The notes under the pieces: generated by a model
What the model was told of the DNA's origin: nothing
Databases searched by the model: none
The model's input: the letters and a program-made list of their open reading frames with translations, nothing else
Translations under genes and position numbers: made by a program
Assembly: GCA_017516785.1 (NCBI GenBank)
Contig: JAFXAV010000015.1
Coordinates: 1 to 12,329 of the forward strand
DNA length: 12,329 nucleotides
Direction of reading: 5' to 3'
Source of the DNA: Oscillospiraceae bacterium
Lineage (GTDB): Bacteria; Bacillota_A; Clostridia; Oscillospirales; Oscillospiraceae
In this document: one piece after another, positions 6,229 to 12,329 of the stretch
How the letters are laid out: every line of letters begins with the position of its first letter
Numbering within the stretch: the first letter of the stretch is position 1

Positions 6229-6237
6229 TCCCGATTT

Positions 6238-7725
6238 TCAGGGTTCGGCGGGGGTGTTGTCCCCGCCGCTGCCGGAAGAAGAACCACCGGAACCGCTGTT
6301 GCCGCTGCCGGACTCAGAGCCGGAAGAGGAACCGGAACCGGATTCGGAGCCGCCGCCGGAGGAAGAACCGCCGGACTCACCGCCGGAAGGGGGCGGAGTC
6401 GCGCCCTCATTGCCACCGGAGGGAGGCTGGGTAGCGCCGGAATTGTCACCGCCGGAGGGAGGCTGAGTTGCACCCTCATTGCCGCCGGTGGAAGGTTCGG
6501 TAGGTTGAGTAGGCTGGGTACCTTCGGTGGGTGCCTCCGTGGGAGGCTCGGTCTCCTTGTCGCCATAGTCCACCTTCAGGTTGGGACCGGTGAAGGTGCC
6601 GTCCAGCTTGCTGAGGACCCGGTCATAGGCCTTATCGGTCTCGGCAAGGGGCGTAGGCTGGAAATTGTTCCGGCCGGAGATGGAACTGATGGAGACAGGG
6701 ATGATGGTGAGCTTGCCCAGGGAGAAGCTGCCGTCTTCATTGCGGACCACTTCCTGCTGCAGAACGGCAGAGTCATAATCCTGGGGATAGACGGAACCGC
6801 CGAAGCTGAAGTTGCCCAGGCTGTAGTAGATGATGCCGCCGTTGTACTCCTCCACCTTCTGCAGAACGTGGGGATGGTGGCCGTAGATGATGTCCGCACC
6901 GGCATCGATGGCCTGGCGGGCAATGGACTGCTGGGTGTTGTTGGGGCGGTAGGCACCCTCGGTGCCCCAGTGGAAGGCGCAGACAACGATATCGGCGCCC
7001 TGACTGCGCAGGTTCTTGATTTCAGACTTGATATCGCCCATGTCGAAGTTGAAAGCGCCGGCATAGAGACCGATGGTCAGACCGCCCTCGGTGGTGTAGA
7101 TGGCGGAGGCGTTCTTTTCAACATAGGTGATGCCCGCACCCTGAAGAGCTTCCACAGTGGACTGATAGCCGGCCTTGCCGAAGTCCTCGGTGTGGTTGTT
7201 GGCCAGGGTGACCGCTTCCACGGAGGAGCCGGTCATGATCTGGGTGTAGGCGGTGGGGCCCCGGAAGGTAAAGCGCTTACCCGCTGCGCTGCCGGACTCA
7301 GCCAGAACGCCCTCCAGGTTGATCATGGTGAAATCGTCATTTTCAAAATACTCCACCACATTGGCGAAGGGATAGTCATAGTCTTCGCCGATAAGTTTGA
7401 TGAAGTGGTACTGATTATTCCAGCTGTCCCGGTTGGTGCCCAGGGTGCAGTCGCCGGTGAAGGTCAGAATAAAGCTGTTCTGTTCTTCAGGTTCGGTGGG
7501 GGCTTCCGTGGGAGGTTCGGTGGGTTCCTCGGTGGGAGCCTCCGTTGCTTCCGTGGGCGCTTCGGTTTCTTCTGTGGCTTTCGTTTCGGTGGGAGCAGCA
7601 GTTTCGGAAGGCTCGGTGGGGGCGGGAGTCCGATCCTTCATGGCAACGAAGGCCACAAAGCCGACTTCCATCACCAGTAGCAGAACCAGAATGATCAGCA
7701 GGATGATCTTTGTCTTTTTGTTCAT
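6238..7725 (-). CDS. Membrane-anchored CapA-family protein (PGA_cap metallophosphatase-like)
   Basis: The 495-residue protein has an N-terminal membrane anchor (7-29), a Pro/Thr/Glu-rich stalk (34-82), an extracellular CapA-type domain (about 84-388), a second PTE stalk (392-413), three 12-residue GATQPPSGG-type repeats (414-449) and a Ser/Gly-rich tail (450-488). Family motifs are intact: GD 91-92, NLEG 136-139, NNH 176-178, HWG 252-254, GHHPHVLQ 282-289 and a YSLGNF block. These resemble metal-binding calcineurin-like sites. CapA/PgsA homologues take part in poly-gamma-glutamate capsule export, but many family members have no known substrate and no pgsBC genes are here. No LPXTG signal ends the protein. 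It starts nine bases after typA, with a weak SD, and is probably co-transcribed with it. Confidence 0.88.
   Translation of the reverse strand: MNKKTKIILLIILVLLLVMEVGFVAFVAMKDRTPAPTEPSETAAPTETKATEETEAPTEATEAPTEEPTEPPTEAPTEPEEQNSFILTFTGDCTLGTNRDSWNNQYHFIKLIGEDYDYPFANVVEYFENDDFTMINLEGVLAESGSAAGKRFTFRGPTAYTQIMTGSSVEAVTLANNHTEDFGKAGYQSTVEALQGAGITYVEKNASAIYTTEGGLTIGLYAGAFNFDMGDIKSEIKNLRSQGADIVVCAFHWGTEGAYRPNNTQQSIARQAIDAGADIIYGHHPHVLQKVEEYNGGIIYYSLGNFSFGGSVYPQDYDSAVLQQEVVRNEDGSFSLGKLTIIPVSISSISGRNNFQPTPLAETDKAYDRVLSKLDGTFTGPNLKVDYGDKETEPPTEAPTEGTQPTQPTEPSTGGNEGATQPPSGGDNSGATQPPSGGNEGATPPPSGGESGGSSSGGGSESGSGSSSGSESGSGNSGSGGSSSGSGGDNTPAEP
6262..6552 (-). repeat. Repetitive C-terminal stalk of the CapA-family gene
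   Basis: Codons 392-488 encode PTE/PTQ repeats, three near-identical 12-residue units (GGNEGATQPPSG, GDNSGATQPPSG, GNEGATPPPSGG at 6379-6486) and a Ser/Gly tail (6262-6378). The 36-base units have clear DNA-level similarity (repeated CCGGAGGGAGGCTG on the plus strand). It is probably a flexible extracellular spacer and prone to length change. Confidence 0.85.
7486..7626 (-). repeat. N-terminal PTE repeat stalk of the CapA-family gene
   Basis: Codons 34-80 encode repeated PTE/APTE/EPTE triplets directly after the membrane anchor. They form a Pro/Thr/Glu linker that would hold the CapA domain away from the membrane. The same kind of repeat reappears after the domain. Confidence 0.85.
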
Positions 7726-7734
7726 GTCAGGTTC

Positions 7735-9573
7735 TTACTTGCCCTCTTCAGCGGCGCGCTTTTTCATGATGGCGCGCATACGCAGGCCGTGATCCAGCTC
7801 GCGCTTGCGGATACGCAGGCTCTTGGGGGTGCATTCCAGCAGCTCGTCGTCTGCCAGGAATTCCAGGCACTGCTCCAGAGAGAAGACTCTGGGAGTGGTC
7901 AGACGGATGGCGTCGTCAGAACCGGCGGCACGCATATTGGTCAGCTGCTTGCGCTTGCAGACGTTGACGTTCATATCCTCATTGCGGCTGCAGATACCGA
8001 CGACCATGCCGGCGTAGACGGGAGTGCCGGCGCCGATGAACAGCACACCGCGCTCCTGGGCAGCGCCCAGACCGTAGGCACAGGCTTCGCCGGACTCGTG
8101 GGCGATCAAACTACCAACCTGGCGGCGTTCAATGTCACCCTTCATGGGTGCGTAGTCGGCCAGAACGGAGGACATGATGCCTTCGCCGCGGGTGTCGGTC
8201 AGGAATTCGCTGCGGTAGCCGAACAGACCTCTGGAGGGAACCATGAACTCCAGGCGGTAGCGGCTGCCCATGGGGGTCATGGAGATCAGGTCACCCTTGC
8301 GGCGGCCGATCTTTTCGATGACGGAGCCCATGCACTCTTCGGGAACGTCAGCGACCATTCTTTCGATGGGCTCGCAGAGCTTGCCGTCGATGACCTTGGT
8401 CAGAACGCGGGGGGTGGAGACGGAGAACTCAAAGCCTTCACGGCGCATGGTCTCCATCAGAATGGACAGGTGCATTTCGCCGCGGCCGGCGACATTGAAT
8501 GCATCGGTGCTGTCCTCAGTGACGTGGAGGGAAACGTCCTTCAGCAGTTCCTTCTCCAGACGGTCGCGGAGGTTACGAGAGGTGACGTACTTGCCTTCCT
8601 TGCCTGCGAAGGGGGAATCGTTGACGGCGAAGGTCATTTCGATGGTGGGGTCACTGATCTTCACGAAAGGCAGGGGATCCACGCAGTCGGGAGCGCAGAG
8701 GGTACGGCCGATGGTGATGTCAGCCATGCCACTGAGAGCGACGATTTCGCCGGCCTTGGCCTGCTGGACAGGCTTCTTGCCCAGGCCGTCATACTCATAC
8801 AGAGCCACGACTTTGCCCTTGTGCTTGATTTCGGGATCGTGGAAGTCGCAGATGGTGACTTCCTGGTTGACGTGGATGGTACCCCGCTCCACACGGCCCA
8901 CAGCGATACGGCCGACGTACTCGTTGTAGTCGATGGAGGAGACCAGCAGCTGCAGAGGGGCGTTCTCATCGCCGGTGGGGGCCTCGATGTAGTTGATGAT
9001 GGTCTCGAACAAGGGGGTCAGATCCTTGCCGGGTTCGTCAGGACCGTAGGAAGCAGTACCCTGGCGGCCGGAGCAGAAGACGGTGGGGGAGTTGAACTGC
9101 TCGTCGGTGGCGTCCAGATCCAGCAGCAGCTCCAGGACTTCGTCCATAACCTCTTCGATACGGGCATCGGGCTTGTCCACCTTGTTGACAGCCACGATGA
9201 CCTTGTGGCCCAGTTCCAGGGCCTTCTGCAGCACAAAGCGGGTCTGGGGCATGGGGCCCTCGGCAGCATCAACCAGCAGGATGACACCATTGACCATCTT
9301 CAGGATACGCTCCACCTCGCCGCCGAAGTCGGCGTGGCCGGGGGTATCGACGATGTTGATCTTGTAGTCCTTGTAGGTAACGGAAGTGTTCTTTGCGAGA
9401 ATGGTAATGCCGCGTTCACGCTCCAGGTCGCCGGAGTCCATAACGCGGTCCTGGGTGGCCTGGTTTTCGCGGTAGATACCGCCCTGCTTCAGCAGCTCAT
9501 CGACCAGCGTGGTCTTGCCATGGTCAACGTGGGCGATGATGGCGATATTTCTGATTTTATCCTGAGATGCCAT
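7735..9573 (-). CDS. typA: Translational GTPase TypA/BipA
   Basis: Ribosome-associated GTPase of 612 residues, the usual family length. The G domain shows AHVDHGKTTL (14-23), the effector stretch ERERGITI (51-58), DTPGHADF (76-83) and NKVDK (130-134). EF-G-like domain 2 and the domain III/V segments follow, with the family string GRGEMHLSILMETMRREGFE and a C-terminal domain containing TNMRAAGSDD, conserved in BipA. In other bacteria it supports ribosome assembly and growth under stress or cold. SD AAGGAG precedes ATG by eight bases, and a good promoter lies at 9624-9652. The capA-family gene follows after nine bases. No anomalies. Confidence 0.97.
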   Translation of the reverse strand: MASQDKIRNIAIIAHVDHGKTTLVDELLKQGGIYRENQATQDRVMDSGDLERERGITILAKNTSVTYKDYKINIVDTPGHADFGGEVERILKMVNGVILLVDAAEGPMPQTRFVLQKALELGHKVIVAVNKVDKPDARIEEVMDEVLELLLDLDATDEQFNSPTVFCSGRQGTASYGPDEPGKDLTPLFETIINYIEAPTGDENAPLQLLVSSIDYNEYVGRIAVGRVERGTIHVNQEVTICDFHDPEIKHKGKVVALYEYDGLGKKPVQQAKAGEIVALSGMADITIGRTLCAPDCVDPLPFVKISDPTIEMTFAVNDSPFAGKEGKYVTSRNLRDRLEKELLKDVSLHVTEDSTDAFNVAGRGEMHLSILMETMRREGFEFSVSTPRVLTKVIDGKLCEPIERMVADVPEECMGSVIEKIGRRKGDLISMTPMGSRYRLEFMVPSRGLFGYRSEFLTDTRGEGIMSSVLADYAPMKGDIERRQVGSLIAHESGEACAYGLGAAQERGVLFIGAGTPVYAGMVVGICSRNEDMNVNVCKRKQLTNMRAAGSDDAIRLTTPRVFSLEQCLEFLADDELLECTPKSLRIRKRELDHGLRMRAIMKKRAAEEGK

Positions 9574-9623
9574 AGTATATATCTCCTTTTTTAAGGTAAA
9601 GTAACATATTTCCTCAATCTAAA

Positions 9624-9652
9624 AATATAGCACATACACAAAAGGATTGCAA
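9624..9652 (-). promoter_or_regulatory. typA-capA promoter
   Basis: The minus strand has -35 TTGCAA (9647-9652), a 17-bp spacer and -10 TATATT (9624-9629) preceded by TGC, an extended -10. The predicted start is near 9617, giving a leader of about 45 bases. It is the only promoter-like pair seen between the repeat and typA. Confidence 0.8.
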
Positions 9653-9688
9653 TATATTTGGTGAATTTTACGGAGAAATAATGAAGAA

Positions 9689-9894
9689 AAATTGGAGGTT
9701 GGTGAGCTAATACCTTCCCCTTGGGGGAAGGTGCCCCGAAGGGGCGGATGAGGGGACCGCAGCAAATTATTCGCAAAATCCTGTAATCGAAGGATTATTC
9801 CCCTCATCAGTCTCGCTTACGCTCGTCAGCTTCCCCCAGGGGGAAGCTATGGGGCGCTCCCGCGCCAGTGCAACACCTCGCCAAACTTCAATTT
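9689..9894. repeat. Palindromic MITE-like intergenic repeat, copy 2 (complete)
   Basis: This element of about 206 bases fills most of the typA-glgB gap. Outer arms AAATTGGAGGTTGGTGAG (9689-9706) and CTCGCCAAACTTCAATTT (9877-9894) are inverted repeats identical at 15 of 18 positions. An inner perfect pair is GATGAGGGG (9747-9755)/CCCCTCATC (9800-9808). Each arm has its own hairpin: ACCTTCCCC-ttg-GGGGAAGGT (9712-9732) and AGCTTCCCC-cag-GGGGAAGCT (9828-9848). Smaller ones are GCCCC-gaa-GGGGC (9733-9745), AATCCT/AGGATT (9778-9796) and GGCGC/GCGCC (9853-9866). There is no open reading frame of note and no obvious target-site duplication. It matches copy 1 at 1-140 in layout and terminal sequence. 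Confidence 0.8.
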
Positions 9895-9906
9895 CTCCAT
9901 CTGCGC

Positions 9907-9939
9907 AGAAAAACACCCCGGAGCGATGCTCCGGGGTGT
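9907..9939 (-). terminator. glgB terminator
   Basis: Minus strand ACACCCCGGAGC-ATC-GCTCCGGGGTGT (9913-9939) is a perfect 12-bp stem with a 3-base loop, followed by a T-run (9909-9913). It begins 13 bases after the glgB stop codon. A textbook Rho-independent terminator. Confidence 0.95.
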
Positions 9940-9952
9940 GATGGGAGATATC

Positions 9953-11959
9953 TTACTTCTTGGCAGCCTTTGCCTTGGGCAGCTTCTTCAGCACGAAAGC
10001 GGTGCGGGAAGGCAGGTAAACCTGGAAACCGATGCGGCCGTCGGGCTGCTTGGTAGCGGTGTAGGTCTGATGATAGACTCTGCCGAAGCCGCCGTAGCAG
10101 TGATCGTCGGTGGACATGGTGACCTGGTAGTCGCCTTCTTCAGCCATGGGAACCAGATAGCCGTCGTAGGAGCGGCTGGGGTCGAAGTTGTAGACGAAGG
10201 TGGCGCCGCCCTTCTTGTAAACCAACACATGGTCAGAGTTGTGAACCAGCAGCTGTTTGTCCTTACCGGGAAGCACCTTGTGGCGCTTGGCCATGGCGAC
10301 CATATCCTTGTCAAAGGCGTTCAGGAACTGATACTTCAGGTCGTCATTGTCAACCAGGCTCCACTGGCGGCGGCAGTAGTGGTAGTTCCAGCCATTGCCC
10401 TCTCTGGGGAAGTCGATCCATTCGGGATGGCCGAACTCATTGCCCATGAAGGTCAGGTAGCCCCTGCCGCCCAGGCTCATGGTCAGCAGACGGATCATCT
10501 TGTGCAGAGCGGTTGCCCGGTCCATGGTGTCGGTGTGGTAATGCTTCTGCATGCCGGTGTACATTTCGGCGTCAGCCAGGCGCATCATCATGGTCTTGTC
10601 ACCAACCAGTGCCTGGTCGTGGGATTCCACATAGCCGATGACCTTTTCGTTGGGCCAGCCGTTGGCCAGCTCGAAATAGATCTGGTTGAAGTCCCAGTCT
10701 TCATCACGCTTTTCCTTCAGCAGACGGATCCACATGTCGGGCAGACCCATGGCGAGACGATAATCGAAGCCGATACCACCTTCTTCGATGGGCAGGCACA
10801 TGCCGGGCATGGCGGACATATCCTCGGCGATCAGAATGGCATCGGGGTTGACCTCCTTGACCAGCTGGGAAGCCAGCTGCAGATAGGTGACAGCCTCGGT
10901 GTCGGTGTTCATGGAGAAGTACTTGGAAGGATTGTCAAAGGAGGTGCCGAGACCGTGGTCCTGGTACAGCATGGAGGTGACGCCGTCGAAACGGAAGCCG
11001 TCGAAGTGGTACTCGTCCATCCAGAACTTCAGGTTGGTCAGCAGGAAGTGGAGCACTTCGCTCTTGCCGTAGTTGAAGCACTTGGTGCCCCAGGCGGTGT
11101 GGTCGCCTCTTGCGCCGTCGTGGAAGTACTGATAAGCGGTGCCGTCGAAGAGGTTCAGGCCCTCACGGCTGTTGGGGGCGCAGTGGGAATGGACCAGATC
11201 CAGCAGCACGGTGATGCCCAGCTTATGGGCGGTGTTGACCAGATGCTTCAGATCCTCGGGGGTGCCGAACTTGGAGGAAGCGGCAAAGAAATTGCAGACC
11301 TGGTAGCCGAAGGAGCCGTAGTAGGGATGCTCCATGATGGCCATGATCTGAATGGTGTTGTAACCCAGAGCCTTGATGCGGGGCAGGGTCTTTTCTTCGA
11401 ATTCCTTATAGGAGCTGACCTTGCCCTCTTCCTGGGCCATGCCGATGTGGCACTCGTAGATAAAGAGGTTCTTGTCAGACTTAAAATTCTTGTCGGTCCA
11501 GACGAACTTTTCCTCAGGTGCGTGGATCACGGCGGACCAGCTGATGTCCTTGGGATCCTGGACAACGTACTTGGCATAGGTGGGAATCCGGTCCAGATCC
11601 TGTCCATTATGTACCACAATGCAGCCGATGCGCTGACCGTGCTTCAGTGCATCTCTGCCGGGGAGGAAGATTTCCCAGACACCATTATCCAGCTTCTTCA
11701 TGGGATGGCTTCTGCGGTCCCAGAAGTTAAAGTCGCCGGTGAGGTACATGGCTTCGGCAGCGGGAGCCCACTCCCGGTAGTACCAGCCGTCGTCGGTACG
11801 GTGGAAGCCGTAGAACATATGGCCGTTGGCAAATTCCCGAAGGGTCTCGCCTTCCTTCAGAATGCGCTTTCTGGTGTTTTCGAGGTTCGACATCCGCAGC
11901 TGCAGGTCGCTCTCAAAGGGCTTCAGCACGGGATTATATTCCAAAATTTTCAGGCTCAT
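9953..11959 (-). CDS. glgB: 1,4-alpha-glucan branching enzyme, eukaryote-like (GH13_8) type
   Basis: Creates alpha-1,6 branches in glycogen. The 668-residue protein has an N-terminal CBM48-like domain (about 50-145; GFHRTDDGWYYREWAP, LTGDFNFWDRRSHP), a GH13 barrel and a C-terminal beta domain. Catalytic residues are visible: nucleophile D325 (GFRFDGVTSMLY), acid/base E379 (ILIAEDMSAMPG) and D448 (YVESHDQALVGDK). MGNEFGHPEWIDFPREGNGW (505-524) is another hallmark. The short N-terminus starting ...VLKPFESDLQLRMSN and these motif variants resemble plant and animal branching enzymes more than classical bacterial GlgB (GH13_9); subfamily placement is from memory of motifs. The tail is Lys/Ala-rich. 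SD AAAGGA precedes ATG. It has its own promoter and terminator, and no other glycogen genes are in the window. Confidence 0.94.
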   Translation of the reverse strand: MSLKILEYNPVLKPFESDLQLRMSNLENTRKRILKEGETLREFANGHMFYGFHRTDDGWYYREWAPAAEAMYLTGDFNFWDRRSHPMKKLDNGVWEIFLPGRDALKHGQRIGCIVVHNGQDLDRIPTYAKYVVQDPKDISWSAVIHAPEEKFVWTDKNFKSDKNLFIYECHIGMAQEEGKVSSYKEFEEKTLPRIKALGYNTIQIMAIMEHPYYGSFGYQVCNFFAASSKFGTPEDLKHLVNTAHKLGITVLLDLVHSHCAPNSREGLNLFDGTAYQYFHDGARGDHTAWGTKCFNYGKSEVLHFLLTNLKFWMDEYHFDGFRFDGVTSMLYQDHGLGTSFDNPSKYFSMNTDTEAVTYLQLASQLVKEVNPDAILIAEDMSAMPGMCLPIEEGGIGFDYRLAMGLPDMWIRLLKEKRDEDWDFNQIYFELANGWPNEKVIGYVESHDQALVGDKTMMMRLADAEMYTGMQKHYHTDTMDRATALHKMIRLLTMSLGGRGYLTFMGNEFGHPEWIDFPREGNGWNYHYCRRQWSLVDNDDLKYQFLNAFDKDMVAMAKRHKVLPGKDKQLLVHNSDHVLVYKKGGATFVYNFDPSRSYDGYLVPMAEEGDYQVTMSTDDHCYGGFGRVYHQTYTATKQPDGRIGFQVYLPSRTAFVLKKLPKAKAAKK

Positions 11960-12015
11960 AAAGTTTCCGTCCTTTCGAAATACGAATGGGTCTTCATGGG
12001 TAGGTTTATGCTTTT

Positions 12016-12044
12016 ATTTTACTGCGAGAAACCCTATTCGTCAA
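12016..12044 (-). promoter_or_regulatory. glgB promoter
   Basis: The minus strand has -35 TTGACG (12039-12044), a 17-bp spacer and -10 TAAAAT (12016-12021). The predicted start is near 12009, giving a leader of about 50 bases. It diverges from the rpsF promoter with about 90 bases between the two -35 boxes. Confidence 0.85.
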
Positions 12045-12103
12045 GCATGATCCAGTCGTGTTCCGAAACTTTACGAATCTTTAATATCTGTTGCGGCAGA
12101 AGG

Positions 12104-12163
12104 AAAAAATAAGAAAAAATAATGAAAATAAATCTTGACTTTTTGTTAGGCGTCCTATAAAAT
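12104..12163 (+). promoter_or_regulatory. rpsF promoter with phased A-tracts
   Basis: -35 TTGACT (12135-12140), a 17-bp spacer and -10 TAAAAT (12158-12163). A-runs at 12104-12109, 12114-12119 and 12125-12128 repeat about every 10 bases just upstream, as in an UP element. This suggests a strong, growth-linked promoter. The predicted start is near 12170. Confidence 0.85.
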
Positions 12164-12169
12164 AATAAG

Positions 12170-12235
12170 GTCTGCGGAATGCAGACATATCCTTGCTCAC
12201 GGCGCGACCGTGGGCCAAAAGTCCAAAAGGAGGTG
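12170..12235 (+). promoter_or_regulatory. Structured rpsF 5' leader with ribosome-binding site
   Basis: The transcript would open with a hairpin GTCTGC-ggaat-GCAGAC (12170-12186), followed by a second, GCTCACGG-cgcga-CCGTGGGC (12195-12215, one G-T pair), and then the SD AAGGAGGTG (12227-12235), eight bases before ATG. rpsF leaders in many bacteria carry an S6:S18-binding RNA motif; whether the second hairpin is that motif cannot be decided by eye. Confidence 0.5.
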
Positions 12236-12243
12236 CAATCAAC

Positions 12244-12329
12244 ATGGCTAAGATCACCGGTAAGTATGAGGTGCTCTACATCATCGACCCCGCTCAGGGC
12301 GAAGAGGGCATCGCAGCACTTGTGGAAAA
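12244..12329 (+). CDS. rpsF: 30S ribosomal protein bS6 (partial, 3' end outside window)
   Basis: The first 28 codons are present: MAKITGKYEVLYIIDPAQGE followed by EGIAALVE. The KYEVLYIIDP strand and the following helix are the start of bS6, a small-subunit protein that pairs with bS18. The strong SD AAGGAGGTG and the promoter at 12135-12163 support this start. It is usually followed by ssb and rpsR, which would lie beyond the window. It is the only plus-strand gene here. Confidence 0.93.
   Translation, partial: MAKITGKYEVLYIIDPAQGEEGIAALVE

Noticed and set aside
6211..6233. Hairpin after capA as a Rho-independent terminator
   Set aside because: The 10-bp stem is almost all A-T and is followed by an A-run rather than a T-run on the minus strand, so it is better read as part of the phased A-tracts upstream of the rpmH promoter.
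6079..6237. Replication origin next to rpmH
   Set aside because: rpmH often neighbours dnaA and oriC, but no TTATCCACA-type box cluster or dnaA gene is visible here.
5920..7680. 586-codon open frame on the plus strand opposite capA and rpmH
   Set aside because: Gly/Ala-rich antisense translation of the capA repeats; it crosses the rpmH promoter and gene.
7789..9594. 601-codon open frame on the plus strand opposite typA
   Set aside because: It mirrors the typA coding region, with Asp/Gly/Val/His-rich composition and no family motif; typA itself is unmistakable.
9689..9894. CRISPR array or tRNA-like gene in the typA-glgB gap
   Set aside because: The repeats are inverted rather than direct and evenly spaced, and no cloverleaf with conserved tRNA bases was found; an inverted-repeat element explains the structure.
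9926..12112. 728-codon open frame on the plus strand opposite glgB
   Set aside because: It covers glgB, its terminator and its promoter. The composition reflects the complement of biased codons and there is no domain or ribosome site.

Overview
The window reads as chromosomal DNA of a GC-rich Gram-positive anaerobe of the class Clostridia, most likely an Oscillospiraceae/Ruminococcaceae-type gut bacterium. The clues are the Firmicute-style rpmH-rnpA-yidD-yidC-khpB (jag) order, a KhpB with a long Ala/Pro/Lys linker, an rpsF start of the clostridial type, and palindromic GC-rich intergenic repeats of a kind I associate with this family. Genus is inference only. All genes are on the minus strand except rpsF at the right edge.

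Layout, left to right. (1) 1-140: right part of a palindromic MITE-like repeat, cut by the window edge, ending inside the stop codon of the next gene. (2) 139-1002: radical SAM protein of the YhcC/YtqA family with its own extended -10 promoter. (3) 1087-2842: two-component pair, a short KdpD-like histidine kinase followed by an overlapping KdpE-like regulator, with terminators on both sides and no kdpFABC in view. (4) 3003-6200: core operon rpmH-rnpA-yidD-yidC-khpB, read right to left from a near-consensus promoter with phased A-tracts, with a hairpin/T-tract between rpmH and rnpA and a strong terminator after khpB. (5) 6238-9652: typA (bipA) followed 9 bases later by a membrane-anchored CapA-family protein with repetitive stalks. 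(6) 9689-9894: a complete copy of the same palindromic repeat. (7) 9907-12044: glgB, a branching enzyme resembling the eukaryotic (GH13_8) type, with its own promoter and terminator. (8) 12104-12329: divergent rpsF promoter, structured leader and the first 28 codons of ribosomal protein S6.

Functionally, the core operon joins translation (bL34), tRNA maturation (RNase P protein), membrane insertion (YidD, YidC) and RNA binding (KhpB); TypA and S6 are also translation-linked. The kinase/regulator pair, radical SAM protein, CapA protein and GlgB look like separate transcription units. Neither dnaA nor mnmE/mnmG/rsmG, frequent neighbours of rpmH-khpB, is present: typA-capA lies upstream and a terminator plus the two-component pair downstream.

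I see no clear new multi-gene system, CRISPR array, prophage, transposase, tRNA or rRNA gene. The most interesting points are the two diverged copies of one long palindromic element (one supplying a stop codon), a Gln at the usual arginine position of the YidC groove, the eukaryote-type branching enzyme, and the structured RNA leaders and spacers.
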